Shown: positions 24,558-36,794, counted from the stretch's first letter. The stretch: DNA of 64,000 bases from Aeromicrobium panaciterrae (GCF_031457275.1 NZ_JAVDWH010000001.1:2356001-2420000); one strand, 5' to 3'. A program made the numbers and translations. Notes: generated from the letters alone by a model not told the origin.

Positions 24558-24980
24558 CTAGTCAGTGAGCTTGGGAAGACCCTTGGCGATGTTGGTGGCG
24601 AGCACCTTGCCGATGAGTCCCGACAGACCGGGCGCGACGTTGAAGCCGATTGTGTAGTCGAGCTTGGTGCCACCATCGGCGGTGGGCGTCAGGACCTGCT
24701 TGCCCCAGTGACCGCGCAGCGGGCTGCCCTTGGTGATCTTGTACTCGATCAGCGTGTTGGGCTCAGCGACCGTGGTGGTCTCGTGGAACGCCGGAAGCGG
24801 ACCGATCTTGAGACTGCGGGTCGAACCGACGCCGTTGCGGGACGTGTCGCCGTCCTTGACGCGCGAGATCTTGGCACCGAAGACGGGGCCCAGGTTCTCG
24901 TGCTCAGCGAGCTTCTCGAAAACAGTCTTCGGATCGGACTTGTACGTGTGCGTGACGTGGACGCGCTGGGGAGTAGCCAT
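24558..24980 (-). CDS. DUF2505 (SRPBCC-like) protein
   Basis: A 140-residue protein starting 'MATPQRVHVTHTYKSDPKTV', the form of DUF2505 proteins, which adopt the START/SRPBCC hydrophobic-ligand fold. 'GSPLRGHWGKQVLTP' and a hydrophobic C-terminal helix are present. No catalytic residues are evident. Ligand unknown. Divergent from the BenE-like transporter 26 bases away. Confidence 0.85.
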   Translation of the reverse strand: MATPQRVHVTHTYKSDPKTVFEKLAEHENLGPVFGAKISRVKDGDTSRNGVGSTRSLKIGPLPAFHETTTVAEPNTLIEYKITKGSPLRGHWGKQVLTPTADGGTKLDYTIGFNVAPGLSGLIGKVLATNIAKGLPKLTD

Positions 24981-25006
24981 AACGGGTGAGTCTAGGCTGA
25001 TTCGAT

Positions 25007-26209
25007 ATGGAGCGGCGTACGAACCCAAGCGGCGAGACGCCATCGCTCCAGCAACCGATCAGCGCAGGAATCATCGCGTGCGTCGTCGGCTACACCAGTT
25101 CTTTTGCGGTGGTGCTCACCGGACTCGCGGCAGTCGGCGCCTCCCCCACGCAGGCAGCTTCAGGACTGCTCGCACTCTGCGCCGTGCAGGCAGTCGGCAC
25201 TTTGTGGCTGAGCCGCCGTCACCGCATGCCGATCATGTTGGCGTGGTCGACGCCGGGAGCCGCCCTCCTCGCCGGGATGGCCACAGTCGACGGCGGATGG
25301 TCGGCTGCGGTCGGCGCATTCATCCTGGTCGGCGTTGCGTACGTCATCACGGGTCTGTGGCCCGCCCTCGGAAGACTCATCGCGAAAATCCCGGCACCGA
25401 TTGCCCAGGGGATGCTCGCCGGCGTGGTCTTTGGGCTCTGTGTCGAACCGGTCCGAAGCCTGGTCGACAACCCCGGCGCCATTGTCCCGATCGTGCTCGT
25501 CTGGCTGGTCGGAGTACGCCTCATGCCGCGCTGGGCTGTGCCTGCGGCGTTTCTGACCGCCGGCATCGTCATCGGGATCGACATGATCCGTCGCGGCGAG
25601 GGCATCGCCGGATCTGACCTGCTGCCGAGCCTTGCACTCACGTCACCGACGCTGAGCTGGGAGGCCGTCGTCAGCATCGCTCTCCCCCTCTACCTCGTCA
25701 CGATGGCATCGCAGAACGTTCCGGGCGTCGCAATCATGAAGGCGATTGGGTACGACGTCCCATGGCGCGACTCGATCGTGACCGCTGGCGTCACCACCAT
25801 CGCGGGCGCAACGGGTGGTGCGCATTCGGTCAACCTCGCGGCGATCAGTGCCGCACTCGTAGCTGGGCCGGACGCCGGACCTGACAAGAGCCGTCGTTGG
25901 ATCGCTGGACAGGCAGTCGGTTGGACCTACCTCGTGCTGGCTGCCGCATCGATCGCCGTGGCGGCACTGGTCGAGGTCGCACCTTCCGGTGTGATCGCGA
26001 CGATCGCAGGCCTGGCCCTCCTGGGCACGCTCGCTTTAGCCATCGAGAGTTCGATGGCCCAGCCCAAGGGTCGGGAGGCAGCCGTGGTGACCTTCCTCGT
26101 CGCCGCTTCTGGCATCACAGCCTGGGGTGTCGGTTCGGCCGCGTGGGCGATCCTTGCCGGGCTGTTCGTGTACGCCGTGCTGTCATGGTCACCGAAAGGT
26201 GGTCGCTGA
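25007..26209 (+). CDS. BenE family benzoate-type transporter
   Basis: A 400-residue membrane protein with about 11-12 segments. 'AGIIACVVGYTSSFAVVL', 'LAWSTPGAALL', 'IPAPIAQGMLAGVVFG' and 'GVTTIAGATGGAHSVNLA' match the BenE/benzoate-membrane-transport family of proton symporters. No benzoate degradation genes are near, so the substrate is uncertain. The next gene, trmL, begins at the following base, indicating one transcript. Confidence 0.9.
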   Translation: MERRTNPSGETPSLQQPISAGIIACVVGYTSSFAVVLTGLAAVGASPTQAASGLLALCAVQAVGTLWLSRRHRMPIMLAWSTPGAALLAGMATVDGGWSAAVGAFILVGVAYVITGLWPALGRLIAKIPAPIAQGMLAGVVFGLCVEPVRSLVDNPGAIVPIVLVWLVGVRLMPRWAVPAAFLTAGIVIGIDMIRRGEGIAGSDLLPSLALTSPTLSWEAVVSIALPLYLVTMASQNVPGVAIMKAIGYDVPWRDSIVTAGVTTIAGATGGAHSVNLAAISAALVAGPDAGPDKSRRWIAGQAVGWTYLVLAAASIAVAALVEVAPSGVIATIAGLALLGTLALAIESSMAQPKGREAAVVTFLVAASGITAWGVGSAAWAILAGLFVYAVLSWSPKGGR

Positions 26210-26686
26210 ATGTTTCGCATCGCGTTCTTCGAACCACGCATCGCTGGCAATACCGGCAGTGCGATCCGGCTCGCCGCTGTAAGCGGTTCAGAGCTGCACC
26301 TGGTCGAGCCACTCGGCTTCGACCTCGAGGAACCCAAGCTCAAGCGCGCTGGTCTCGACTATCACGACCTCGCGGTGATGACGGTGCACGCGAACCTCGA
26401 GGCGGCGTACGACGCACTTCTGCCCGCCCGCGTCTACGCGTTCACAGGCAAGGGCGAGGAGCTCTACACCGACATCGCGTACGAGCCCGGGGACGTGTTG
26501 TTGTTCGGCCCCGAGCCCACGGGCCTGCCTGACGACGTGCTCAACGACCCTCGGATCACCGCCCGCGTACGCCTGCCAATGCTCCCCGGGCGACGCTCCA
26601 TGAACCTTGCGAACTCGGCCTCGATCGCCGTGTACGAGGCGTGGCGCCAGCACGGATTTGCCATGCCGAGTAGTCCGACCGAATGA
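26210..26686 (+). CDS. trmL: tRNA (cytidine(34)-2'-O)-methyltransferase
   Basis: A 158-residue SPOUT methyltransferase that 2'-O-methylates the wobble nucleotide of leucine tRNAs with AdoMet. 'EPRIAGNTGSAIRLAA' (motif 1), 'LFGPEPTGLPDDVL' (motif 2) and 'RSMNLANSASIAVYE' (motif 3, the trefoil-knot AdoMet site) are complete. Length is standard for TrmL, which lacks the N-terminal domain of other SpoU proteins. Confidence 0.95.
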   Translation: MFRIAFFEPRIAGNTGSAIRLAAVSGSELHLVEPLGFDLEEPKLKRAGLDYHDLAVMTVHANLEAAYDALLPARVYAFTGKGEELYTDIAYEPGDVLLFGPEPTGLPDDVLNDPRITARVRLPMLPGRRSMNLANSASIAVYEAWRQHGFAMPSSPTE

Positions 26687-26784
26687 CACTGTTTGGATGT
26701 TCTGCGGTTTAGGTGCCAAATCGGTGAACAACGGACCTGACTGCGACTTACGCTGACGCTCTCTCGGGGAGGAAGTAACAGCGA

Positions 26785-27480
26785 ATGGTCCAGCAGCGGA
26801 CGGCCGTACGAACGCCGATCCTCATCGCGCTTGTTCTGGCCGCCCTGCTTGGACCATTCCTGGCTCGCAGCGCCATCGGTGGCGAGCCAAGCGCCATCTC
26901 CACCGTCGCTCCGCGAGGCATCGTCGTGGTCGGCGACTCAATCACGGCTCGTTACAACGACACACCCGGCGACGACAAGCAGGGCTGGTGGAGCATCGTC
27001 GGCCGGCACTACGACGCCAAGGTCACGACGTATGCGCAGTCAGGCTCGGGCTATCTGCGCCCAGGCAAGTTGTGCACCGGCAATCGATTCATTGACCGCC
27101 AGGAGGCCTTCGCAGGAGAGCCGCCTTCGCTGCTGATCATCGAGGGCGGGCGCAATGACTGGGCCGAGTGCGACGGTGATCAGTTCGTCACCGCAACTGA
27201 TGGTGCCATCGAGCACGCGGTCGACACGTACCTCTCCACGCTGCGCGCCTTCCTGCCGCGCTCAACTCGGATCATCGTCATGGGCCCGCCGTGGGGCCCG
27301 CTCGACCCCGCGAACGGCGAACGCGTGACGGCGATCATCAAGGCGGCTGCGTCGAGGCACGGTCTGGAGTTCATACCGACGACCGGCGCGCTGACGGAGG
27401 CCCGCGTGTTGGACGGCGTACATCCGAACCGCGAAGGCAGCGTCGCGATCGCCAATCGTGTGATCAGCACTCTCGGCTAG
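26785..27480 (+). CDS. Secreted SGNH/GDSL-type hydrolase
   Basis: A 231-residue exported esterase-like protein. A signal segment (about 9-32) is followed by block I 'VVVGDSITARYND', a block III-like 'IEGGRNDW' and block V 'DGVHPNREG' with the catalytic Asp-His. The substrate is unknown; carbohydrate or lipid deacylation is common in the family. The stop codon overlaps the rdgB stop in convergent orientation. Confidence 0.88.
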   Translation: MVQQRTAVRTPILIALVLAALLGPFLARSAIGGEPSAISTVAPRGIVVVGDSITARYNDTPGDDKQGWWSIVGRHYDAKVTTYAQSGSGYLRPGKLCTGNRFIDRQEAFAGEPPSLLIIEGGRNDWAECDGDQFVTATDGAIEHAVDTYLSTLRAFLPRSTRIIVMGPPWGPLDPANGERVTAIIKAAASRHGLEFIPTTGALTEARVLDGVHPNREGSVAIANRVISTLG

Positions 27481-28088
27481 GACAGCGCGGCAGCGACTGC
27501 CGGGGCGATCGCGGTCAGCGCCTTGCCACGATGGCTGATGCGATCTTTCTCGCCGGCCGGCAGCTCTGCGGTCGAGACGTCATAGCCATCCGCCGCGAAC
27601 AACGGGTCGTAGCCGAAGCCGCCTTCGCCCTGCTCAGCTCGCAGGATGCGACCCGGCATCTCGCCGAGCTCGACGATCTCGTTGCCATCCGGGGTGCAGA
27701 ACGCCATGGCGCAGCGGAACTGCGCAGTACGTCGCTCGTCCGGAACGTCTCCGAGTTGGCTGAGCAACAGGGCATTGTTGGCCGCGTCTCCCCCATCGGA
27801 CTTGCTGACACCGGACCAGCGCGCCGAGAGCACGCCGGGCATCCCGTTGAGCTCGTCGACACAGAGCCCCGAATCGTCAGCAAGCGACGGCAGGCCAGTC
27901 ACTTCGAGACACGCGCGAGCCTTGAGCAGCGCGTTTCCCTCGAAAGTCTGCTCAGTCTCGGCCGGTTCGTCGTACGGGGTGACATCGGCCAGGCCCAGCA
28001 CCTCGATACCCGGGATCAGCGGCTCCAGGATGCGACGCAGCTCGGTGAGCTTCTTCGCGTTGTTGGAAGCCAGGACGACCCGGGTCAT
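27477..28088 (-). CDS. rdgB: Non-canonical purine NTP pyrophosphatase (RdgB/HAM1)
   Basis: A 203-residue house-cleaning enzyme hydrolysing dITP, ITP and XTP to monophosphates. '[16 protein letters not shown]', '[10 protein letters not shown]', '[15 protein letters not shown]', 'GYDPLF' and 'SHRGKAL' are the conserved blocks. Its ATG overlaps the rph stop (ATGA), the usual rph-rdgB coupling in actinobacteria. Confidence 0.96.
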   Translation of the reverse strand: MTRVVLASNNAKKLTELRRILEPLIPGIEVLGLADVTPYDEPAETEQTFEGNALLKARACLEVTGLPSLADDSGLCVDELNGMPGVLSARWSGVSKSDGGDAANNALLLSQLGDVPDERRTAQFRCAMAFCTPDGNEIVELGEMPGRILRAEQGEGGFGYDPLFAADGYDVSTAELPAGEKDRISHRGKALTAIAPAVAAALS

Positions 28089-28804
28089 CGACCGAGGGCC
28101 TCGTTCTGCAGCTTGGTCAGGTCGGCGCAGCCTTTGCCGGCGAGCTCGAGCAGAGCATCAAGCTCTGCCTTGTCGAACGGCGCACCTTCAGCAGTGCCCT
28201 GAACCTCGATGAACTTGCCCGAACCGGTCATGACGACATTCATGTCGGTCTCGGCACGTACGTCCTCGACGTACGGGAGGTCGAGCAGCGGGACGCCGTC
28301 GATGATTCCGACGGAGATCGCGGCGACCGACTCGATGAGCGGCTCGCCGACGAGCGCACCCTTCGAGCGCAGGTGCTCAACTGCATCGGCAAGAGCGATG
28401 TAGGCGCCAGTGATCGCAGCTGTACGGGTGCCGCCGTCAGCCTGCAGGACATCACAGTCGATCGTGATCGTGTTTTCGCCAAGCGCCTTGTAGTCGATCG
28501 CGGCACGCAGTGAGCGGCCAACGAGGCGAGAGATCTCGTGCGTACGTCCACCGATACGGCCCTTGACCGACTCGCGTGACGAACGGTCGTGCGTGGCCTG
28601 CGGCAGCATCGCGTACTCAGCCGTCACCCAGCCGAGGCCAGATCCCTTGCGCCAACGCGGCACGCCTTCACTGGCGCTCGCGGCGCACAGCACCTTGGTC
28701 TTGCCGAACTCGATCAGGCAGGAACCCTGCGCGTGGTCGAGCCAGTTGCGGGTGATGGTCACGGGGCGGAGCTGATCGGCGGTACGGCCGTCTTCACGAG
28801 TCAT
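28085..28804 (-). CDS. rph: Ribonuclease PH
   Basis: A 239-residue phosphorolytic 3'-5' exoribonuclease trimming tRNA 3' ends. '[17 protein letters not shown]', 'IGRSLRA'-like '[12 protein letters not shown]', '[22 protein letters not shown]' and '[19 protein letters not shown]' are standard RNase PH motifs. The ATG at 28804 lies ten bases after the stop of the MBL gene. Confidence 0.97.
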   Translation of the reverse strand: MTREDGRTADQLRPVTITRNWLDHAQGSCLIEFGKTKVLCAASASEGVPRWRKGSGLGWVTAEYAMLPQATHDRSSRESVKGRIGGRTHEISRLVGRSLRAAIDYKALGENTITIDCDVLQADGGTRTAAITGAYIALADAVEHLRSKGALVGEPLIESVAAISVGIIDGVPLLDLPYVEDVRAETDMNVVMTGSGKFIEVQGTAEGAPFDKAELDALLELAGKGCADLTKLQNEALGR

Positions 28805-28814
28805 GCCGACGACA

Positions 28815-29582
28815 CTATCGGCCGAGTTCGTAGACCGATCCGGGTGATACGAGCTCGCATGGGCCGTCCCAGGTGCTCTTGGTGTCCGCTTCGACCTCGG
28901 CGGCGTCGGTCCAGGTGGGGATATGGGTGATCAGCAGCCGCCCGACACCAGCTCGGGTCGCGTGGTCGCCGGCCTCGGCACCCGTGAGATGCAGGTTGGG
29001 CGGGTTGACGCTCGACTCCACGAACGACGCCTCGCACAAGAACGTGTCGGCACCGGTGGCGATGTCGACGAGTGCCTCAGTGGGTCCGGTGTCGCCCGAG
29101 TAGACGAGTGTGTGGTCGTCGGTCGCGATGCGCATCGCGAACGCCGTGACCGGATGGTCAACGAGGCGCGAGGTCACCGCGAACGGACCAAGTTGCACCG
29201 TCTCGCCGTCGACATGGTCGACGAAGTCGAACTGCTCGGTCATGCCGATGGGCTCATCGATGCCGTAGGCGATCGCCAGTCGCTCCCCAGCACCGTTCGG
29301 TGCAAGCACCGGGATGCGGGCAAGAGCGCCCGCTGGGTGGTACTTGCTGACGACGTAGAAGCCCGACAGGTCAAAGCAGTGATCGGGGTGCAAGTGCGAC
29401 AGAGCAATCGCATCAACGTCCCGGAGGTCGACGTGACGCTGCAGGGATCCGAGTGCGCCGCTGCCCAGGTCGACGACGAGTCGGTACGTACGACCCTCGT
29501 ACGGCGCCTCGATCAGATAGCAGCTGGCGGGCGATTCCGCGCTCGGGAATGAACCGGCACAGCCGATGATGGTGAGCTTCAC
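28815..29582 (-). CDS. MBL-fold metallo-hydrolase
   Basis: A 255-residue metallo-beta-lactamase-fold hydrolase with zinc motif '[10 protein letters not shown]' (HxHxDH), 'VYSGDTGP' and a late 'LLITHIP' His. It resembles RNase Z-like or phosphodiesterase branch enzymes, but the activity is not resolved. GTG at 29582 overlaps the murI stop in GTGA, so it is translationally coupled; the slightly longer ORF is not needed. It is a regular member of the murI-rph-rdgB neighbourhood. Confidence 0.9.
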   Translation of the reverse strand: MKLTIIGCAGSFPSAESPASCYLIEAPYEGRTYRLVVDLGSGALGSLQRHVDLRDVDAIALSHLHPDHCFDLSGFYVVSKYHPAGALARIPVLAPNGAGERLAIAYGIDEPIGMTEQFDFVDHVDGETVQLGPFAVTSRLVDHPVTAFAMRIATDDHTLVYSGDTGPTEALVDIATGADTFLCEASFVESSVNPPNLHLTGAEAGDHATRAGVGRLLITHIPTWTDAAEVEADTKSTWDGPCELVSPGSVYELGR

Positions 29583-30385
29583 ACTGTCACCCACGCAAAC
29601 TGATCGACGCTCTCGAGCTCGGGTCCGAGGAAGCGGTGGCCGAGCTCGCGGAACTCCTCGGGACGGCCGGTGGTCAGGAAGCGATGCTTGGGCGCAGGCA
29701 GCGTGATGTCGCGCTCAAGCCCTTCGCGTACGAGCAGCGCGTAGACGTCTTTGGCGGTCTCTTCGGCACTCGACACAAGGGTCACGCCGTCACCCATCAC
29801 GTACGAGAGCACGCCTGTGAGCAGCGGATAGTGCGTGCATCCGAGGACGAGGGTGTCGACGCCCAGCTCGATCAGCGGCTGGAGGTACGCCTGCGTCACC
29901 TCGAGCAGTTCGGGCCCGCTGGTGACGCCGGTTTCGACGAACTCGACGAGTCGCGGGCAGGCCTGGGTGTGCAGCGTGATGTCGGGGTTCGCGGCAAACG
30001 CGTCGTCGTATGCGCGCGATGTCGCGGTGGCTTCGGTGCAGATGACGCCAATCTGGCCGTTGCGGGTGGCGCTGACGGCGCGACGGGTTGCCGGCACGAT
30101 GACCTCGACGACCGGCACGTCGTAACGCTCACGCGCGTCGCGGAGCACTGCAGCGCTGGCGGAGTTGCAGGCGATGACGAGTGCCTTGACGCCCTGATCG
30201 ACGAGGTGGTCGAGGCATTCGAGGGCAAATTCGCGGACTTCGGAGATCGGCTTGGGTCCATACGGCTGGCGAGCCGTGTCACCCAGATAGAGCACCGGCT
30301 CGTGCGGCAGCTGATCGAGCACGGCACGCGCGACCGTCAGGCCACCAAAGCCTGAGTCGAAGATGCCGATGGGTGCGTTGCTCAC
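29579..30385 (-). CDS. murI: Glutamate racemase
   Basis: A 268-residue cofactor-independent racemase supplying D-glutamate for peptidoglycan. '[16 protein letters not shown]', the first catalytic Cys in 'VIACNSASA' and the second in 'LGCTHYPLL' are intact. GTG at 30385 (M-S-N-A-P-I-G) is chosen because homologues begin just before this motif; the longer frame adds 19 residues of unlikely sequence. Confidence 0.96.
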   Translation of the reverse strand: MSNAPIGIFDSGFGGLTVARAVLDQLPHEPVLYLGDTARQPYGPKPISEVREFALECLDHLVDQGVKALVIACNSASAAVLRDARERYDVPVVEVIVPATRRAVSATRNGQIGVICTEATATSRAYDDAFAANPDITLHTQACPRLVEFVETGVTSGPELLEVTQAYLQPLIELGVDTLVLGCTHYPLLTGVLSYVMGDGVTLVSSAEETAKDVYALLVREGLERDITLPAPKHRFLTTGRPEEFRELGHRFLGPELESVDQFAWVTV

Positions 30386-30456
30386 AACCGAAAAGGCTAC
30401 GGGCGCTGACTGACACGGCCAAGCGAACGGGCCCAAGATCACATCCCGTGGGTATG

Positions 30457-31434
30457 TCAGAGCGGGAGTTTGGGCTGCGGTGGAGCGTGCGCCGGATCAA
30501 CACCGTCGAACAGTGACGACACTGATTCTCCAGCGTGGATGCGGGCGATTGCCTCGGCGAACAGACCTGCGACAGAACGCACCTGAAGCTCGGGCCAGTC
30601 GGCCGGCGGCGGGACCGTGTCGGTCGTGACGACCTCGGTAATGCCGGGATGGTTGCGAAGCCGCTCGACGGCCTTGCCAGTGAACAGCCCGTGGGTGCAC
30701 GCGACGGACGCCTCGGTGCAGCCTTCTTCTTCGAGCTTGTTCATCAGCTCGATGATCGATCCGCCGGTCGCGATCTCGTCGTCCAGCACGATGGCGGTCT
30801 TGCCAGCAACATCGCCGACGATGGCGTCGATGACCACTTGGTCGTCGGCTTGACGCTGCTTGCTGCCGGCGGCGACGGGCACGCCCAGCAAGCGGGCGAA
30901 CAGCGACGCCGTCTTGGCGTTGCCGAGGTCGGGCGAGACGACGACAACATTGCTGAGGTCGCGGCCGCGGTAGTGGTCAGCGAGCTCGCCGATCGCGGTG
31001 AGGTGGTCGACCGGAACGCTGAAGAAGCCGTGGACTTGGGGTGCATGCAGCGTCATCGTCACGACGCGATCTGCGCCTGCGCTGGTCAGCATGTCGGCCA
31101 CCAGGCGGCCGCCGATCGAGATGCGCGAAGCGTCCTTCTTGTCCGATCGCGCGTACGCGTAGTGCGGGATGACCGCCGTGACCGAGGCAGCCGACGCGCC
31201 GCGGGCTGCGTCGATCATCAGCAGCAGCTCCATCAGGTGATCCTGAGTCGGCGGCACCAACGGTTGGATGATGTAGACGTCCTTCTTGCGGCAGTTGGCC
31301 AGAAGTTGGACCTGCAGACAGTCGTTGCTGAACCTGACGGTGTCGGATGCCGAGAGTGGCTGACCGAGCTCAGAGCAGATTTTCTCGGCAAGGGGCCGGT
31401 GCGCGCTTCCTGAGAAGACGACGATCTCGCTCAC
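30457..31434 (-). CDS. prs: Ribose-phosphate pyrophosphokinase (divergent Prs)
   Basis: A 325-residue PRPP synthetase making PRPP from ribose 5-phosphate and ATP. It has '[20 protein letters not shown]', '[26 protein letters not shown]' and PRPP loop '[13 protein letters not shown]'. The ordinary family signature is modified (for example '[13 protein letters not shown]'), so it may be a second or alternative-type Prs. PRPP also feeds the nearby PncB. Confidence 0.88.
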   Translation of the reverse strand: MSEIVVFSGSAHRPLAEKICSELGQPLSASDTVRFSNDCLQVQLLANCRKKDVYIIQPLVPPTQDHLMELLLMIDAARGASAASVTAVIPHYAYARSDKKDASRISIGGRLVADMLTSAGADRVVTMTLHAPQVHGFFSVPVDHLTAIGELADHYRGRDLSNVVVVSPDLGNAKTASLFARLLGVPVAAGSKQRQADDQVVIDAIVGDVAGKTAIVLDDEIATGGSIIELMNKLEEEGCTEASVACTHGLFTGKAVERLRNHPGITEVVTTDTVPPPADWPELQVRSVAGLFAEAIARIHAGESVSSLFDGVDPAHAPPQPKLPL

Positions 31435-31595
31435 AGCACTGAGGCTAGCCGACGAATGCCAACCATTCGACCAACTTGATCAGGGTGTTCACGGTGTGGC
31501 GAGAAATCTTCCGATCTGGTGTCGAAATAGCGCCGACCCGTTCGACGTACACATGAGAGCACGATCCAGACCAACCGTCAGAAGGGACAATTCAG

Positions 31596-33121
<1,526 letters not shown>

Positions 33122-33122
<1 letters not shown>

Positions 33123-33589
33123 CAGTGTTCTGCCTTCTGTTCGGTGGGTACATCTGTGCCGTCTACATAACGGTCTACGACGCTGACTTCTTCCTCGGTG
33201 ACCTCGCCGTCAACGATCCGGTATGACCGGAAGTCAACAGGGCCGTCCTCGTGCGCGCCGTCGCGGGTCGACACGAGCACATAATGCGCGCCCGGCTCCC
33301 CCGCGAGATTGATGTCGGTGCGTGACGGATAGGCCTCGGTCGCGGTGTGTGAGTGATAGACGATGACGGGCTCTTCGTCGTTGTCATCCATCTCGCGATA
33401 GAGCTTGAGCAGATCGCCGGAGTCGAACTCGTAGAACGTCGGCGACATTGCAGCATTCAGCATCGGGATGAAGCGGGTCGGCAGATCTGAGCCAATGGCG
33501 CCGGCCACGACCCCGCACGCCTCGTCGGGGTGGTCACGTCGGGCATGCGCGATGATCGCGTCACGCGTCGCCAGGTCGATCGTCAGCAC
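33122..33589 (-). CDS. mec: JAMM/M67 metallopeptidase (Mec-like)
   Basis: A 155-residue zinc peptidase with JAMM motif: Glu23 ('PDEACG'), H79-S-H81 and D92 ('HSHTATEAYPSRTD'). Mec releases cysteine from the CysO-cysteine adduct. Because CysO here has an Ala-Leu-Ser tail, Mec may also trim it. It starts overlapping the unknown gene upstream (33583). Confidence 0.94.
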
Positions 33590-34008
33590 CCGCGGAGTTT
33601 ATCGGCTATCTCCGCAACGAATTCAGCGTGACCGGTGACCAAGACGACGGAGCCCTGGGCGCCGTACTCGACGGCGAACTCGTTGATCAGTTCGAGCGCC
33701 GCATCGACGTCGTCTTGGACGAACGTACGGTCCTCACCGGGCCATGCATCGTCCTCGAACTGGAGGATGTCGGCGGGGGTCTCGCGGGAGAAGACGATCT
33801 CCTCAATGCCCTCGCCGCGGTAGCCGTATGGGAGGTGCCGCGACACCTCGCTCGCCTCCGCGTCCTCGCGGTATCCCACCAGTGCGACGACCTTGGGGTG
33901 GCCACCTGCGCGAATGCGTTCGAGCACTTCGTAAGCGGGAGGCAACGTCTCAATCGGTTCGAGCAAGTAGGTAGGCGCGTCGCCGACGACGTCAGTCCAG
34001 GGCAGCAA
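33583..34008 (-). CDS. Conserved-looking hypothetical protein in the cysteine/clpS operon
   Basis: About 141 residues, not recognised. The probable TTG start at 34008 overlaps the end of the DUF2017 gene; no ATG or GTG occurs near the N-terminus. It is acidic, with alternating strands and helices ('KVVALVGYREDAEASE', 'FEDDAWPGEDRTFVQDDVD' and 'GSVVLVTGHAEFVAEIADKL'). No metal or cofactor motif is visible. Its position among clpS, DUF2017 and mec suggests co-expression only. Confidence 0.7.
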   Translation of the reverse strand: MLPWTDVVGDAPTYLLEPIETLPPAYEVLERIRAGGHPKVVALVGYREDAEASEVSRHLPYGYRGEGIEEIVFSRETPADILQFEDDAWPGEDRTFVQDDVDAALELINEFAVEYGAQGSVVLVTGHAEFVAEIADKLRGC

Positions 34009-34576
34009 TGAGGGTCTCCTGCACGTAGCCGAGCCAGTCGTAAATCTCTGACATCGCGACGATCGCTTCATCGGAAGATTCGCCAACCAGCATCGCGTCC
34101 TCTTCGTTCTCAATGCCAAGGCGTACGGCGAGCGAGAGTCGGATGTCGGTCAGCGACTTGAGCCATGACTGCACAGCGTCGGCGTTGAGCTCGACCTCGA
34201 TGTCGACACCGTCGTCCTCGATCGGGGTCGCGAACGTCAGTCCGCCGTCGATCAGCGACTCGATCAGCACTTCGGCGTGATGCACCTTGGTCGATGTCAG
34301 CGAGCGTTCGGTGAGGCGGCGGAACTCTCCCGAGTCCTCCTCGCTGCTGCGGTAGGCGTCGGGAAGCAGTCGCGCGAGCACCGGATCCTCTGGCGGCACG
34401 GCGGACGCACCCATGCCGAGCTGGACCGCCAAGGGGTCGGCGTCGGACTCGGCCGCACCATTGCGATCGCGCAGCAGCTCGACGACCTGACCTGCGAGGT
34501 TGGCCAGTAGGTGCGCCTCGGCAGACGAGAACGTCGATACGAGGCCCCCGCGACGGCGACGCTTGAAAGGCTTCAC
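33992..34576 (-). CDS. DUF2017 family protein
   Basis: A 194-residue helical protein. The N-terminal '[18 protein letters not shown]' and the final '[18 protein letters not shown]' match the actinobacterial DUF2017 family, which almost always follows clpS. Its role is unknown; linkage suggests a part in ClpS/Clp-protease function. Its ATG overlaps the clpS stop. Confidence 0.92.
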   Translation of the reverse strand: MKPFKRRRRGGLVSTFSSAEAHLLANLAGQVVELLRDRNGAAESDADPLAVQLGMGASAVPPEDPVLARLLPDAYRSSEEDSGEFRRLTERSLTSTKVHHAEVLIESLIDGGLTFATPIEDDGVDIEVELNADAVQSWLKSLTDIRLSLAVRLGIENEEDAMLVGESSDEAIVAMSEIYDWLGYVQETLIAALD

Positions 34577-34881
34577 TGCGCGTCAGCTCGGTCCAGCGTG
34601 GCCCACAGGCCGTACTCATGCATGGCCTGCACGTGACGCTCCATCTGTTCGCGGCTGCCGCTCGACACAACGGCCTTGCCATCATGGTGCACGGCGAGCA
34701 TCAGCTCGTGCGCCTTCTCGTCGGTGTAGCCGAAGTAGTTGCGGAACACGTAAGCCACGTAGGACATCAGGTTGACCGGGTCGTTCCAGACGATGGTGAC
34801 CCACGGATCCTCGAGCTCCACGATGGCCTCGAAGTCAGACTCGGCTATCTCGATGGGGGTGGGCGTGGTCACGTCCCCCAT
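34573..34881 (-). CDS. clpS: ATP-dependent Clp protease adaptor
   Basis: A 102-residue adaptor delivering N-end-rule substrates to the Clp chaperone. '[20 protein letters not shown]', '[16 protein letters not shown]' and '[20 protein letters not shown]' are the conserved ClpS core. ATG at 34881 gives a short N-terminal extension; GTG at 34872 is an alternative. Divergent from pncB. Confidence 0.96.
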   Translation of the reverse strand: MGDVTTPTPIEIAESDFEAIVELEDPWVTIVWNDPVNLMSYVAYVFRNYFGYTDEKAHELMLAVHHDGKAVVSSGSREQMERHVQAMHEYGLWATLDRADAQ

Positions 34882-34941
34882 TGTGGCGCAGTCGTATGTC
34901 GCCGCGAAATGCTTGGGCACTGCAGGCATAGTCTGGCTCGC

Positions 34942-36246
34942 ATGAGAGAGCGCTCAACTGCCAGTTCAGCTCTTCTGACCGATCGCTACGAACTCACGAT
35001 GCTGCAGGCAACCCTGCGCGACGGAACTGCGCACCGATCGTGCGTGTTCGAGCTCTTCGCGCGCAGGCTCTCGGGCGGACGCCGGTACGGCGTGATCGCG
35101 GGGGTCGGCCGACTCCTCGATGCACTCGAAACCTTCCGGTTCGGCGAAGCCGAGCTTGCGTGGCTGCGGGAGGCAAAGGTCGTCGACGAGGACACGATCA
35201 CGTGGCTCGCCAACTATCGCTTCAGCGGCTCGATCTGGGGCTACCCCGAGGGTGAGATCTACTTCCCCTACTCCCCCGTGTTGATCGTCGAGGGCACGTT
35301 CGCCGAGTGCGTGATCCTCGAGACCGTGTTCCTGTCGATCCTCAATCACGACTCAGCGATCGCTTCAGCAGCCGCGCGCATGGTCAGCGCCGCCGGCGAC
35401 CGTCCGTGCATCGAAATGGGCTCACGCCGTACACATGAGCAGTCCGCGATCTCCGCGGCACGTGCCGCATACGTGTCCGGCTTTGCCGCGACCTCCAACC
35501 TCGAGGCCGGGCGCACGTACGGCATCCCGACGACGGGTACGAGTGCGCACTCGTTCACGCTTCTGCACGACACCGAGCGCGATGCTTTCAAGGCGCAGGT
35601 TCGGGCTCTCGGCAACGGCACGACGCTGTTGGTCGACACGTACGACATCCCCGAGGGAGTTGCGCTGGCGGTCGACGTTGCTGGTCCGGAGCTCGGCGGC
35701 GTACGCCTCGACTCCGGCGACCTGGTGTCGCTGGCCAAGTCCGTCCGCAAGCAGCTCGACGAGCTCGGTGCCACCTCGACCAGGATCACCGTCACCAGCG
35801 ACCTCGACGAGCACGCGATTGCGGCGCTGGCGTCCGCGCCGGTCGACGGCTACGGAGTCGGCACCGCGCTCGTCACCGGATCGGGCGTACCCACGAGCAG
35901 CTTCGTCTACAAGCTGGTGGCACGCGTCGGTAACGACGGCGAGATGGTGTCCGTCGCCAAGGCCAGCAAAGACAAGACCTCTGTCGGCGGCCGCAAGTAC
36001 GCACTGCGCCGCCAGACCAAGGCTGGCGTGGCAAAGACCGAGGTCATCGGCATCGGCGGCGAACCTGAGGGTCCCGGTCGCCTCCTGCTCGTCGAACTCG
36101 TACGAGGTGGCAAACGCATCCATCACGAATCCCTCGAGGCTGCCCGCGAACGCCTCAAACTGGCGCTCGACGAGCTGCCTCCAGCGGCCAAACAGCTCTC
36201 ACGCGGCGAACCCGTCATCGACACAGCATTTGAGGATCTGTCATGA
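34942..36246 (+). CDS. pncB: Nicotinate phosphoribosyltransferase
   Basis: A 434-residue enzyme converting nicotinate and PRPP to nicotinate mononucleotide in NAD salvage. '[18 protein letters not shown]' near the start, '[10 protein letters not shown]', '[11 protein letters not shown]' (phosphorylated His region), '[11 protein letters not shown]' and 'GVGTALVTG' are characteristic. The ATG at 34942 begins '[19 protein letters not shown]'; the longer frame covers clpS antisense. The stop overlaps the pncA start (ATGA). Confidence 0.96.
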   Translation: MRERSTASSALLTDRYELTMLQATLRDGTAHRSCVFELFARRLSGGRRYGVIAGVGRLLDALETFRFGEAELAWLREAKVVDEDTITWLANYRFSGSIWGYPEGEIYFPYSPVLIVEGTFAECVILETVFLSILNHDSAIASAAARMVSAAGDRPCIEMGSRRTHEQSAISAARAAYVSGFAATSNLEAGRTYGIPTTGTSAHSFTLLHDTERDAFKAQVRALGNGTTLLVDTYDIPEGVALAVDVAGPELGGVRLDSGDLVSLAKSVRKQLDELGATSTRITVTSDLDEHAIAALASAPVDGYGVGTALVTGSGVPTSSFVYKLVARVGNDGEMVSVAKASKDKTSVGGRKYALRRQTKAGVAKTEVIGIGGEPEGPGRLLLVELVRGGKRIHHESLEAARERLKLALDELPPAAKQLSRGEPVIDTAFEDLS

Positions 36247-36794
36247 GAAAAGCATTGATCGTCGTAGACGTGCAGAACGACTTCTGCGAGGGCGGGTCGC
36301 TTGCGGTCGTCGGCGGCGCTCAGGTCGCCATCGATGTGGAAGCGCTCATCAACTCGGGTACGTACGGCGCGGTCGTCGCAACTCGCGATCACCACATCGA
36401 CCCCGGCACACACTTCTCTGACAACCCCGACTTCGTCGACTCCTGGCCACGACACTGCGTTGTCGGGACGGACGGCGAGAAGTTCCACGCTCCACTCGCG
36501 GCACCGATGTTCGACGAGATCTTCTTCAAGGGCGAGTACACCGCGGCCTACTCGGGCTTCGAAGGCAAGTCATCCAGCGGGGCGCCGCTCGTCAACTGGC
36601 TCCGCACGTGGGGCATCGATGCCGTCGACGTGTGCGGCATTGCGACGGACTACTGCGTACGCGCGACAGCCCTCGATGCGGCAGCCGAGGGGTTCGCCGT
36701 CACCGTTCTCGAAGATCTCACCGCCGCGGTCTCCAACGACAACCTGCCGAAGGTCCGCGCCGAGTTCGACGCCGCAGGCGTCATGACGGGCTAG
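36243..36794 (+). CDS. pncA: Nicotinamidase
   Basis: A 183-residue hydrolase deamidating nicotinamide to nicotinate, the substrate of the upstream PncB. Catalytic residues are visible: Asp in 'VDVQNDF', Lys in 'FKGEYTAAYS' and Cys in 'GIATDYCVRATALDA'. Metal ligands lie in 'TRDHHIDPGTHF'. Translationally coupled to pncB. Confidence 0.96.
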   Translation: MRKALIVVDVQNDFCEGGSLAVVGGAQVAIDVEALINSGTYGAVVATRDHHIDPGTHFSDNPDFVDSWPRHCVVGTDGEKFHAPLAAPMFDEIFFKGEYTAAYSGFEGKSSSGAPLVNWLRTWGIDAVDVCGIATDYCVRATALDAAAEGFAVTVLEDLTAAVSNDNLPKVRAEFDAAGVMTG

